Part shown: in pieces, positions 33,797 to 42,094 of the stretch
How positions within the stretch are numbered: position 1 is the stretch's first letter
Layout of the letters: each line of letters opens with the position of its first letter
From: Chitinophaga rhizosphaerae
Lineage (GTDB): Bacteria > Bacteroidota > Bacteroidia > Chitinophagales > Chitinophagaceae
DNA length: 64,000 nucleotides
Assembly (NCBI RefSeq): GCF_003958645.1
Contig: NZ_RXLO01000005.1
Location: 1 to 64,000, forward strand
Reading direction: 5' to 3'
Translations under genes and position numbers: made by a program
Notes under the pieces: generated by a model
Told to the model about the DNA's origin: nothing
The model's database searches: none
What the model saw: the letters and a program-made list of their open reading frames with translations, nothing else

Positions 33797-34903
33797 ATGA
33801 AACAGTTTTTCGAATTCGTCAAAAAAGAATGCTTCCATATTTTCCGCGACCGGCGCACGCTCATGATCCTGTTCGGGATGCCGGTAGTGCTGATCGTGCT
33901 GTTCGGGTTCGCCATCACCAACGAAATCCGCCACGCGCGCATCGCGGTGCTGGACCAGTCGCAAGACGTCCTGAGCCATGGGCTCGTCCGTAAGATCACG
34001 GCCTCCACGTACTTCGACCTGGCCGAAAACCTCCGCAGTGAAAAAGACATCATGCCGGCTTTCAAAAAGGGCGATGTCAGGATGGTGATCGTGATCCCCG
34101 GCGGTTTCCAGCGAAATTTCATCCGTGAGCGGAAAGCTGCCGTGCAATTGCTCACCGACGCGTCTGACCCCAATACCGCTACCACGCTCATCAACTACGC
34201 CAATGCCATTCTCATGCAATACCAGCAGGAGGAAACGGGCATGAAGCACCTGCCGCTCACTATTCAGCCGGAGGTCAGGATGGTATATAATCCCACCCTG
34301 AAAAGCGTATTCCTGTTCGTACCGGGCGTGATGACGCTTATCCTCATGCTGGTTTGCGCGATGATGACGTCGATCACCATCACACGGGAAAAAGAGCTGG
34401 GAACGATGGAAATCCTGCTGGTATCGCCGTTGCGGCCATTGATGATCATCGCGGGGAAAGTGGTGCCTTATATTTTGTTGTCGTTCGTGATCGCCATCAT
34501 CATCCTGGCGCTCGGCGCGGGCATTTTCGGGATGCCGCTGAAAGGGAGCCTGGCTTTGCTGCTGCTGGCCTGCGCGTTGTTTTGCCTTACGGCCCTTTCG
34601 CTGGGGATCCTCATTTCCAGCGTAACGAACTCGCAGCAAACGGCCATGATGATGTCGATGATGGGGCTGTTGCTGCCCACGATCCTGCTCAGCGGCTTCG
34701 TATTTCCTATCGAAAGCATGCCGCTGCCGCTCCGCGTGCTGAGCAATATCATTCCCGCGAAATGGTTCATCATCATCCTGAAAGACATAATGCTGAAAGG
34801 TAGCGGGCTTCGCCAGATTGCCCTGCCGATGGGCGTTTTGAGCGGAATGACCCTGTTTTTCCTCGTGGTGAGCCTTCGCAAATTCAATATCCGTTTAAGC
34901 TGA
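33797..34903 (+). CDS. ABC-2 type permease 1
   Basis: A 368-residue inner-membrane protein with one N-terminal helix (LMILFGMPVVLIVLFGFAI), a large periplasmic region with IAVLDQSQDVLSHGLVRKI, and five C-terminal helices starting at VFLFVPGVMTLILMLVCAMM. The ABC-2 signature segment TREKELGTMEILLVSPLRP is clear. It resembles YbhS/YbhR proteins. Its stop overlaps the second permease by one base. Confidence 0.92.
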   Translation: MKQFFEFVKKECFHIFRDRRTLMILFGMPVVLIVLFGFAITNEIRHARIAVLDQSQDVLSHGLVRKITASTYFDLAENLRSEKDIMPAFKKGDVRMVIVIPGGFQRNFIRERKAAVQLLTDASDPNTATTLINYANAILMQYQQEETGMKHLPLTIQPEVRMVYNPTLKSVFLFVPGVMTLILMLVCAMMTSITITREKELGTMEILLVSPLRPLMIIAGKVVPYILLSFVIAIIILALGAGIFGMPLKGSLALLLLACALFCLTALSLGILISSVTNSQQTAMMMSMMGLLLPTILLSGFVFPIESMPLPLRVLSNIIPAKWFIIILKDIMLKGSGLRQIALPMGVLSGMTLFFLVVSLRKFNIRLS

Positions 34904-36018
34904 TGCGTACCATATTTTTCATATTGCAGAAGGAGTTTTTGCAGATTTTCCGCAATAAATCGATGCTGCCCATCATCTTCGTGGTGCCGGTAGTGCAACT
35001 GCTCGTGCTCGCCTTTGCCGCCAATTACGAAATCCGCAACCTTTCTATCGATATCGTAGACCACGATGGCGGCAACTGGAGCCAGCAACTCAAAGGGAAA
35101 CTCCTTTCCTCCGGCTATTTCCAACTCTACGCCCAAACGGGCGACAATGCCGCGTTCGAAGACCTGGAAACCAACAAGGCCGACCTCATCCTTACGATCC
35201 CGCCACATTTCGAGCGCGACCTCGTGCGCGACGGGGAAGCAAAAGTGCAATTGCTCGTGAACGCCATCAACGGCAGCAAAGCCGGACTGGCGGCGGGTTA
35301 TGCGCAAAGCATCATCGGGGATTTCAACCGCCGCATCCGGCTCGACTGGCTGGCGCTCGACGAAGACGATGCGCCTTCGCATTTCGACATGAGTTTCCGA
35401 TACTGGTTCAATCCCCGGTTGAATTACAAGCACTTCATGGTGCCGGGCATCCTGGTGGTGCTCGTGACGCTCATCGGCGCGTTCTTATCGGGCATGAACA
35501 TCGTGAAGGAAAAGGAAATCGGGACGATCGAGCAGCTCAACGTAACGCCTATCCGCAAGCATCATTTCATCATCGGGAAGCTGCTCCCGTTCTGGATCAT
35601 CGCGCTGTTCGAGCTGGCATTCGGGCTGGTGGTGGGCAAGCTCGTGTTCAACCTGCCTTTCGAGGGCAGTATCGGCTGGGTGTTCCTCTTCGCGGCCGTT
35701 TACCTGGTGGTGATGCTGGGCCTGGGCCTGCTGATTTCCACTTTCACGGAAACGCAGCAGCAGTCGATGTTCGTGACCTGGTTCTTCCTCATCATCTGCA
35801 TTCTTATGAGCGGGCTTTTTACGCCCATCGAAAGCATGCCGGAATGGGCGCAGCGTATCACGCAGTTCAATCCTGTCGCGTATTTCGTGAAGGTGATGCG
35901 GATGGTCATGCTGAAGGGAAGCGGGTGGGAGGATATTCGCATGGACCTCGGTATCATGGTCGTATTTGCCGTGGGCCTGAACGCGGTGGCGATCTGGAAT
36001 TACCGTAAAACTGTATAA
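34903..36018 (+). CDS. ABC-2 type permease 2
   Basis: A 371-residue paralogue of the preceding permease. It has the same layout: N-terminal helix LPIIFVVPVVQLLVLAF, a periplasmic region (LSIDIVDHDGGNWSQQLKGK), and C-terminal helices from VPGILVVLVTLIGAFLSGM. The signature is VKEKEIGTIEQLNVTPIRK. The two permeases probably form a heterodimer. This is the last gene of the efflux operon, ending 34 bp before a strong terminator. Confidence 0.92.
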   Translation: MRTIFFILQKEFLQIFRNKSMLPIIFVVPVVQLLVLAFAANYEIRNLSIDIVDHDGGNWSQQLKGKLLSSGYFQLYAQTGDNAAFEDLETNKADLILTIPPHFERDLVRDGEAKVQLLVNAINGSKAGLAAGYAQSIIGDFNRRIRLDWLALDEDDAPSHFDMSFRYWFNPRLNYKHFMVPGILVVLVTLIGAFLSGMNIVKEKEIGTIEQLNVTPIRKHHFIIGKLLPFWIIALFELAFGLVVGKLVFNLPFEGSIGWVFLFAAVYLVVMLGLGLLISTFTETQQQSMFVTWFFLIICILMSGLFTPIESMPEWAQRITQFNPVAYFVKVMRMVMLKGSGWEDIRMDLGIMVVFAVGLNAVAIWNYRKTV

Positions 36019-36052
36019 ATTTTTAACAGTGTAACAGTTGTAGGTAACGGAG

Positions 36053-36080
36053 ACCGGAGCATTCCTGCCCCGGTTTTTTT
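36053..36080 (+). terminator. Terminator with conserved upstream segment (copy 2)
   Basis: ACCGGAGC-ATTCCT-GCCCCGGT then seven Ts. The preceding ACAGTTGTAGGTAAC also occurs before the terminator at 29152-29182. The hairpin has an A-C mismatch not present in copy 1. Confidence 0.85.
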
Positions 36081-36246
36081 ATTTTCCGGCCGGAGTGTCC
36101 GGAATCGGACAGGGCTTGTATCGAAATAGTGCAACTTGCAGATTGGCGTGGCTGATATTGTGTTGTAAATCAATTAGATAGTTTATTGGCATTTTTTTGG
36201 CCGCAGGCCGGCATCCGAACCGTCAACATTTCAAAGCGCTTCCTGT

Positions 36247-36949
36247 ATGGTTAGAAACTTCCTGAAAATCGCCGTCCGGCATTTGCTGAACAACAAAGGG
36301 TTTTCCTTTATCAACATCGCCGGCCTGGCCATCGGCATGGCATCTCAAGAACCCTTACGAACCCGCGCACCCGATCCTGATCTGCGGCGCCAACAGCAGT
36401 TTCCTTGGGCTGAACGTCATGCAGATCAAACTGAACGATAAAAACGATGTGGCTGACAATCTCGCGAAGGCGGAAGTCATTTTCCGCAGGTACAACCCCG
36501 ATTTTCCGTTCGATTATACATTCGTAGACGAGGAATACGCCCGGAAATTCGACAGTGTTCAGCGTTTGGGGACTTTATCGGCCCTGTTTGCCGGGCTTAC
36601 GATTTTCATATCCTGCCTGGGATTGCTGGGGCTGGCCACGTACATGGCGGAAACGCGGGTCCGGGAGATCGGGATCAGGAAAGTGCTGGGTGCCTCGGTA
36701 TTGAATATCACGGTACTGCTGTCCAGGGATTTTGTGGTGCTGGTGGCCATCGCCTTCGTGTTGGCGGCACCGTTGGCGTACTGGGGGATATCGTATTGGC
36801 TGACGGACTTTTCCTACCGCGTGTCCATCGGCTGGCAGTCGTTCGCGCTGGCGGGTTGCGCATCCGTTTTGATCGCTTTGCTGACGGTGAGTTTCCAATC
36901 CGTCAAAGCGGCGCTGGCGAACCCTGTCCGCAATCTGAAAGTGGAGTAA
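36247..36949 (+). pseudogene. Deletion derivative of an FtsX/MacB-type ABC permease
   Basis: The first 32 codons read MVRNFLKIAVRHLLNNKGFS and FINIAGLAIGMA, the standard start of Bacteroidota MacB-like permeases of about 780-800 residues. Immediately after, the frame changes: reading +1 gives LKNPYEPAHPILICGANSS and continues into MQIKLNDKNDVADNLAKAEV, then the FtsX C-terminal domain (LFAGLTIFISCLGLLGLATY, REIGIRKVLGASV) to the usual LANPVRNLKVE end. Some 550 internal residues are therefore missing, with a frame loss at the junction. The C-terminal part could be translated alone from 36419, but would have no partner domain. Confidence 0.85.
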
Positions 36950-37025
36950 AGCATTCAGCTTATACCGTCCCGCTATCCGCAATTTCGCGGGCACGGCTTA
37001 TTTCAATTGTTCATTTGTATTTATA

Positions 37026-37051
37026 CCGGGGCATTCCTGTCCCGGTTTTTT
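37026..37051 (+). terminator. Terminator after the permease remnant
   Basis: CCGGG-GCATTCCTGT-CCCGG followed by TTTTTT. The core GCATTCCT loop resembles the terminators at 29152 and 36053. It ends at the stop codon of the convergent MocR gene. Confidence 0.7.
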
Positions 37052-38463
37052 CATTTCATGAGCTGGTGCGCCAGTTTGCCGAGGGTTTTTAGGCCATCGT
37101 CCACCGTTTTGCTCCAGGGGTTGGAGTAGCTGATGCGCATGCAGTTCGTATAGCGCTCCTGCAGCGTGAAAATGCGCCCCGGTGCGAAGGAGATCTTGCG
37201 CCGCAACGCCTGTTCGTACAGTTCGATGGTATTGATATTCTCGTTCAGCTCCAGCCATAGCACGTAACCGCCTTGCGGACGGGTAACGCAGGTGTCTTCC
37301 GGGAAATAGTCGGCCACGGCCTGTTGGTAGCGCAGGCATTGGGTGTGGAGCATTTTGCGGAGGTTGCGCATGTGGTGCTCGTAGCGGCCGTTTTCCAGGA
37401 AATGCCCGATAGCGGCCTGTGGCAGCGTGGCGCTGGAAATGGTATGGTTCAGTTTGAGGCGGAGCACGCGTTCCTTGTATTTTCCGGGAACGGTCCAGCC
37501 CACGCGGTACCCCGGTGCGAGGGATTTGCTGAAGGAATTGCACAGGAGCACATTGCCGTTGCGGTCGTACTGCTTGCAACTGCTGGGCCGGAGTTTCCCG
37601 AAATAAAGATCGGCGTAGATATCGTCTTCGATGAGGGGGATGTCGTATTTGTTCATGAGCCGCACCAGTTCCCGCTTGTTTTTATCGGGCATGCAGGAGC
37701 CGATGGGGTTGGAGAAGTTGGTCACGAAAACGCAGGCCTTGATCTTGAATTTGGGGATGGCTTTGTCGAGATACTCGAGGTCCGGCCCGCAAATGGGGTT
37801 GGTGGGGACCTCCAGCACCTTGAGGCCGAGGCTTTCCGCGAGCTGGAAGGTGCCGCTGTAGGCGGGGCTTTCCAGGGCGATGACGTCGCCCGGTTGGGTG
37901 GTGGCAGACAGGCAGAGGGTGAGGGCGTCCATACAGCCCGTAGTAGTGACCACATCGTGTTCCGTGATGCTGCCGCCCCACTGGATGCTCATCCGCGCGA
38001 TCTGGCGGCGGAGGGGCAGGTTGCCCTGGAGGTTCTCGTAAATGAGGCCGCCGTTGTTCTCGCGCAGCGCCGCGATCATGCTTTTGGCGAGTTTGGCGGA
38101 GGGGAGGAGCGGCTCGGAAGGCGAAGCGGTGGAAAACCGCAACAGGTCCGGCCCGTGGTGGGAAAACACTTCGGTGATCATTTCGCTGACGTTGACGTCC
38201 GTCGCCCGTTTGACGGGGCGCGTGGCGCTGGGGAGCTCCGGCAAACGACGGGGCGAAAACCGCACGTAATAGCCGGATTTGGGCCGCGGTTCGATGAAAC
38301 CCTTGCTTTCCAGGTGGTAATACGCCTGGAAGACGGTGCTCATACTGATGCCCTGCTCCTTGCTCAGCGAGCGGACAGACGGCAGCTTGTCGCCAATGCG
38401 GATCACTTCCTTTTCGATCATGGCCTGGATGCGGTCGGCCACCTGGAGATACAGATGTTCCAT
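37051..38463 (-). CDS. MocR-family GntR/aminotransferase regulator
   Basis: A 470-residue regulator. Residues 1-70 are a GntR winged helix (GDKLPSVRSLSKEQGISMST, HLESKGFIEPRPKSGYY). The remainder is a fold-type I aminotransferase domain with the PLP Lys at K313 in NSFSKSLAPGYRVGW, plus VVTTTGCMDALTLCLSATTQ and TNFSNPIGSCMPD. MocR proteins bind PLP or a related ligand and often control vitamin B6 or amino-acid genes. It is divergent from dinB-ogt; a 37-bp two-part element in the shared intergenic region recurs before the PLP decarboxylase at 39670, a likely target. Confidence 0.92.
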   Translation of the reverse strand: MEHLYLQVADRIQAMIEKEVIRIGDKLPSVRSLSKEQGISMSTVFQAYYHLESKGFIEPRPKSGYYVRFSPRRLPELPSATRPVKRATDVNVSEMITEVFSHHGPDLLRFSTASPSEPLLPSAKLAKSMIAALRENNGGLIYENLQGNLPLRRQIARMSIQWGGSITEHDVVTTTGCMDALTLCLSATTQPGDVIALESPAYSGTFQLAESLGLKVLEVPTNPICGPDLEYLDKAIPKFKIKACVFVTNFSNPIGSCMPDKNKRELVRLMNKYDIPLIEDDIYADLYFGKLRPSSCKQYDRNGNVLLCNSFSKSLAPGYRVGWTVPGKYKERVLRLKLNHTISSATLPQAAIGHFLENGRYEHHMRNLRKMLHTQCLRYQQAVADYFPEDTCVTRPQGGYVLWLELNENINTIELYEQALRRKISFAPGRIFTLQERYTNCMRISYSNPWSKTVDDGLKTLGKLAHQLMK

Positions 38464-38473
38464 TGTCTTTCGA

Positions 38474-38510
38474 ATCTGATATGGTCAAAAGTACGAAAAT
38501 GAAATCTGTT
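38474..38510. promoter_or_regulatory. Two-part element A, probable MocR operator
   Basis: ATCTGAT and AATCTGTT are separated by 22 bp, so the ATCTG cores are 30 bp apart, about three helical turns. TGGTCAAAA follows the first core. The same arrangement occurs at 39575-39611. It lies between mocR and dinB, 11 bp from the mocR ATG. Confidence 0.6.
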
Positions 38511-38553
38511 CCAATTAAAAAAACATATCTTTCCATGATAAAACGGTTTCGCC

Positions 38554-39024
38554 ATGCAACACCTGTCTTTTAGTGTGGATTTACGCCTGCGCACGCAGCA
38601 TCTTTCGATCGGGGAAATGACCGGCGGTGTGGCCGACGACGTGCTCCGGCAGGAAGTTCACCCCGGTAAATGGTCGGCCATCGACAACATTGCCCACCTG
38701 GCCGTATTCCATCCCATATTCCAGCGGCGGCTGCAGCGCGTGGCCGACGAGGAAATGCCGCTTTTCGAGCCGTATGTCTGGCAGGAGGATGCGCTGTTCG
38801 CGGAATACAGGAAATTGTCGAACCGCGAGCTGCTGGCCCAATACCGGCACGACCGGGAGGCGTTCGTCCGTTTCGTGGAGGGGCTGAAGGCCGGGGATTT
38901 CCGGCGGCAGGGCCGCCATCAGGCATATGGCACCATTTCCGCGGCGCAGCTGATCGAGATGTTCGTCCTCCATGAATCGCATCACCTGTTCACCATCTTC
39001 AAAATCCTTAATTTCGGGAAATGA
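38554..39024 (+). CDS. DinB-family protein
   Basis: A 156-residue four-helix-bundle protein of the DinB/YfiT superfamily. The pattern of metal-ligand His residues is visible in GKWSAIDNIAHLAVFHPIFQ and the C-terminal EMFVLHESHHLFTI. Members are metal-dependent enzymes, often thiol-transferases or of unknown function. The last four bases overlap the ogt start, so the two are co-translated. The MocR element upstream suggests joint control. Confidence 0.85.
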   Translation: MQHLSFSVDLRLRTQHLSIGEMTGGVADDVLRQEVHPGKWSAIDNIAHLAVFHPIFQRRLQRVADEEMPLFEPYVWQEDALFAEYRKLSNRELLAQYRHDREAFVRFVEGLKAGDFRRQGRHQAYGTISAAQLIEMFVLHESHHLFTIFKILNFGK

Positions 39025-39485
39025 GCGCGTTGTACATGGATTCCCCGCTCGGGCGCATTGTGATCGGGGAAACGGAGGGGCATATTTCGAAGGTTTCGTT
39101 CGTGGATAAGGAGGAAGAAACCCCGGGAGAAAGCACGCCCCTGCTCCGCGAATGCGCCGCCCAGCTGGGCGCGTATTTCCGGAAAGACCTCCGCGCGTTC
39201 GACCTCCCGCTCCGGCAGGAAGGCTCCCCGTTCCAGCAGCTCGTCTGGCAAAACCTGCTGACCATTCCCTTCGGCGAAACCATTACCTATCTCGCCCTCG
39301 CCAAGCGCCTCGGCAACGTGAAAAGCATCCGTGCGGCCGGTACCGCCAATGGCCGGAATAACATCGCCATCATCGTGCCCTGCCACCGCGTCATCGGCTC
39401 CGGTGGTGCGCTCACCGGCTATGCCGGCGGCATCTGGCGCAAACAGTTCCTCCTCGACCTCGAAAAGGGTGGCCTGCTCTTCTGA
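39021..39485 (+). CDS. ogt: Methylated-DNA--protein-cysteine methyltransferase
   Basis: A 154-residue suicide repair protein that removes O6-alkyl groups from guanine. The active-site motif is IIVPCHRVIG with C121; the helix-turn-helix region is VWQNLLTIPFGETITYLAL with AAGTANGRNNIA. The N-terminal half is short but includes the usual strand region. Overlapping the DinB gene by 4 bp, it is part of a pair under a MocR-type regulator, which is unusual for this family. Confidence 0.93.
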   Translation: MSALYMDSPLGRIVIGETEGHISKVSFVDKEEETPGESTPLLRECAAQLGAYFRKDLRAFDLPLRQEGSPFQQLVWQNLLTIPFGETITYLALAKRLGNVKSIRAAGTANGRNNIAIIVPCHRVIGSGGALTGYAGGIWRKQFLLDLEKGGLLF

Positions 39486-39539
39486 TCTCCTTTCTGCTCT
39501 GTAAGCACTTACATACTCTGGTTAGGCCGGTTGACGAAT

Positions 39540-39568
39540 GGCGTTCGTCATTGACTTTTATGGTTCAT
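39540..39568 (+). promoter_or_regulatory. Probable LytTR binding site
   Basis: GGCGTTCGT (39540-39548) and ATGGTTCAT (39560-39568) are direct repeats with a 20-bp period and fit the LytTR consensus at most positions. The site is directly next to the MocR-like element B and about 100 bp before the decarboxylase gene. Confidence 0.4.
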
Positions 39569-39574
39569 ACTGTC

Positions 39575-39611
39575 ATCTGATCTGGTCAAAAAACTAAAAA
39601 CTGAATCTGTT
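39575..39611 (+). promoter_or_regulatory. Two-part element B, probable MocR operator
   Basis: ATCTGATCTGGTCAAAA and AATCTGTT have the same 22-bp spacing as element A at 38474-38510. Sixteen of the first 17 bases and all of the last eight are identical to element A. It lies 58 bp before the decarboxylase ATG. Confidence 0.6.
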
Positions 39612-39669
39612 TTTTCTGCGGGAATAGCTGGAATTTTGAGGCGTCATTTCAACGTTAATACGCCACCAT

Positions 39670-41097
39670 ATGAATGCAATTTTCCGCGAGGACCTTTCCC
39701 GATTTGATGAATTGTTGCAACAGACCGCAAATTATGCCGGCGATTTCCTCGGCCGCATCAACGAACTGCCCGTAAGTATGGAAATGCCCGCCATCCCGGT
39801 GCCCGGTTTGCCTGAAAAGGGGATCGGCGGCCAGGGGGCGCTGGAGCTGTTCGACAACCGCTTCGGCGCGTACCTCACCGCCAGCGCGGGCCCCAGGTAT
39901 TTCGGCTTTGTGACGGGCGGCGTGTCGCCGGCGGCGCTTTCGGGCGACTGGCTGGCCAGCGCGGTGGATATGAACGCGGCGGATAAATCTTCACTCGCCT
40001 TTACACTGGAAAAGGAAACGCTGCAGTTGCTCCGCCAGTTGTTTTCGCTGCCGGAAGCTTACGAAGGCGTTTTCGTGACGGGCGCTACCATGTCCAACTT
40101 TACGGGGTTGGCGGCCGCGCGGCAATGGCTGGGCGAGCAGTATGGGGTGAACGTGGCCGCGCAGGGCGTAGGCGCGCTTCCCGAGATAAAAGTACTGGCC
40201 GCCACGCCGCATTCCAGCGTGGTGAAGGCTTTGTCGATGCTTGGCCTCGGCCGCAACAGCCTGGTGACGCTTTCCACCCTCCCGGGGCGCGAAGCGGTGG
40301 ACGTGCGGGCCCTGGAGCAATGGATCGCCTATAACCCGGACACGCCTTTCATTTACGTGGCATCTGCCGGTACGGTGAACACCGTGGATTTCGACGATAT
40401 CGCCGCCATCGCGGCGCTCAAACATAAACATCCGTTCTGGCTGCACGTAGACGCGGCCTTCGGAGGATTTGCGGCGGTGAGCCCCCGTTTCCGGCACTTT
40501 CTCAATGGCTGGGAGCAGGCAGACAGTATTACCATCGATGCGCATAAATGGCTCAACGTGCCCTACGACTGCGCGATGCTTTTCAGCCGCCACCCGATGC
40601 TGCAACTGGAAGTGTTCCAGAACGCGGGCGCGGCGTACCTGGGAGACCCTGCGCAAAACTTCAATTACATCAACTACGCTCCCGAAAACTCGCGCCGGCT
40701 GCGGGCTCTGCCTGCCTGGTTCTCGCTCCGCGCTTATGGTGCGGAGGGTTACCGCGACATCGTGGAGCAAAACGTAAAACAGGCCCATCATTTCGGGGAA
40801 ATGCTGGAGAAAGGCGGGCACTTCCGCCTGCTGGCACCCGTGAAGATGTGCGTGGCCTGCTTTACGTTCAATAAGGAAGACAGAAAACTGGCCGAACATA
40901 TCCGTGTCTTTTTACAGGCGCTCAACAAGCGGGGTGTGGTGTACGTCACCCCCACGCAATACGCCGGCCTTCCGGCGATGCGGGCGGCGCTGGTGAACTG
41001 GCGCACCACGGATAAGGACATCGAACTGGCGGTACAGGAAATGGAAACAGTGGCAGCGGCCATCCAGGGCGTGTCGGCCATTCTTGAAAATAATTGA
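39670..41097 (+). CDS. PLP-dependent group II decarboxylase
   Basis: A 475-residue enzyme of the aspartate/glutamate/aromatic amino-acid decarboxylase fold. The PLP Lys is K293 in ITIDAHKWLNVPYDCAMLF; H259-V-D-A supports the ring (PFWLHVDAAFGG). SAGPRYFGFVTGG and FVTGATMSNFTGLAAARQWL are typical. The substrate amino acid cannot be decided. Its promoter carries both a MocR-type element and a LytTR-type repeat, so it may be controlled by two regulators. An EamA exporter follows 76 bp downstream and could export the product. Confidence 0.88.
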   Translation: MNAIFREDLSRFDELLQQTANYAGDFLGRINELPVSMEMPAIPVPGLPEKGIGGQGALELFDNRFGAYLTASAGPRYFGFVTGGVSPAALSGDWLASAVDMNAADKSSLAFTLEKETLQLLRQLFSLPEAYEGVFVTGATMSNFTGLAAARQWLGEQYGVNVAAQGVGALPEIKVLAATPHSSVVKALSMLGLGRNSLVTLSTLPGREAVDVRALEQWIAYNPDTPFIYVASAGTVNTVDFDDIAAIAALKHKHPFWLHVDAAFGGFAAVSPRFRHFLNGWEQADSITIDAHKWLNVPYDCAMLFSRHPMLQLEVFQNAGAAYLGDPAQNFNYINYAPENSRRLRALPAWFSLRAYGAEGYRDIVEQNVKQAHHFGEMLEKGGHFRLLAPVKMCVACFTFNKEDRKLAEHIRVFLQALNKRGVVYVTPTQYAGLPAMRAALVNWRTTDKDIELAVQEMETVAAAIQGVSAILENN

Positions 41098-41123
41098 TTT
41101 AGAGGTTGATATTAGTATTATTG

Positions 41124-41145
41124 GCGATGGGTTTCTACCCATCGC
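41124..41145. terminator. Hairpin between decarboxylase and exporter genes
   Basis: GCGATGGG-TTTCTA-CCCATCGC is a perfect 8-bp stem but no U tract follows. It may be a weak terminator or mRNA-stabilising hairpin. Confidence 0.4.
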
Positions 41146-41173
41146 TTGCTAACATCCTCCCCGATTTAACCTG

Positions 41174-42094
41174 ATGAATATGCAACAGCGGAACCATACC
41201 AACGCTTACGTGGCGCTCGTCATCGTAAGTATCTTTTGGGGAACCACTTACCTGGCAGCGCGGATCGGCGTGCAGCACATGCACGGCATGATGCTGGCGG
41301 GCCTCCGGCAAACGAGCGCCGGTGTCATCCTCGTGGCGTTTTTCCTTATGAAGGGGTACAAACTGCCGCAGTTCCCCGTTCTGTCCAAACTGTTCGTGAT
41401 CGGCACCATCATGCTTTGCGGCAGCAACGGGCTCATGACCTGGGCCATGCAATACATCCCCAGCGGGCTGGGCGCCATCATCGCGGCCACCGTTCCCATC
41501 TGGATCACGATCTTCAGCTATTTCCTCGTGCAGAAAACGAAGATAACCGTACAGCTGGTGATCGGTATGCTGATCGGGCTGCTGGGGATCGGGGGCATCT
41601 TTTATGATAACCTGGCCCAGCTCATGAACGGGGAATACCGTTTCGGGGTGATGCTGATCACCCTGGCCTGCGTGTTCTGGGCGCTGGGATCGGTGCTCAC
41701 GGCCAAGTGGGCGCTGGGTGTCAATTACCTGTACGGCGCCGGGTTCCAGATGTTGTTCAGCGGGGTAGTGATGCTCGTTATCGCGGGGTTCATGGGGCAG
41801 CACCTGCATTTTTCGTCCTTTACGGGAGAATTATGGGGCAGTTTGCTGTACCTCGTTTTTATAGGATCTTTGTTAAGTTATTCCGCATACGTTTTCGCCC
41901 TGAACAATTTACCGCCTTCGCTGGTAGCCATTTATGCATACATCAATCCCATCGTTGCCGTGATCCTCGGTTGGCTCATCCTCCAGGAAAAACTCAACTG
42001 GCTCATGGGTTTGTCGTGCATGGTGACCCTCCTGGGCGTATACCTCGTCAACAAGGCATTCAACAAGCAAAAAAGTTATGAACGCAGCAAATGA
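41174..42094 (+). CDS. EamA/DMT-family transporter
   Basis: A 306-residue protein with ten predicted transmembrane helices in two EamA repeats: AYVALVIVSIFWGTTYLAAR and GSNGLMTWAMQYIPSGLGAI in the first half, and LITLACVFWALGSVLTAKWA with GWLILQEKLNWLMG in the second. Such transporters export amino acids or metabolites. The next gene overlaps its 3' end by 17 bp. It may move the product of the upstream decarboxylase, although that is only suggested by position. Confidence 0.9.
   Translation: MNMQQRNHTNAYVALVIVSIFWGTTYLAARIGVQHMHGMMLAGLRQTSAGVILVAFFLMKGYKLPQFPVLSKLFVIGTIMLCGSNGLMTWAMQYIPSGLGAIIAATVPIWITIFSYFLVQKTKITVQLVIGMLIGLLGIGGIFYDNLAQLMNGEYRFGVMLITLACVFWALGSVLTAKWALGVNYLYGAGFQMLFSGVVMLVIAGFMGQHLHFSSFTGELWGSLLYLVFIGSLLSYSAYVFALNNLPPSLVAIYAYINPIVAVILGWLILQEKLNWLMGLSCMVTLLGVYLVNKAFNKQKSYERSK

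Noticed and set aside
32720..34639. Minus-strand frame of 639 codons across the ABC genes
   Set aside because: Rich in His, Gln and Arg as expected for an antisense reading of GC-rich coding sequence.
29134..36080. Composite transposon or island with direct-repeat ends
   Set aside because: The repeated ends are transcription terminators and no transposase, integrase or target-site duplication was seen, so only the duplication itself is reported.
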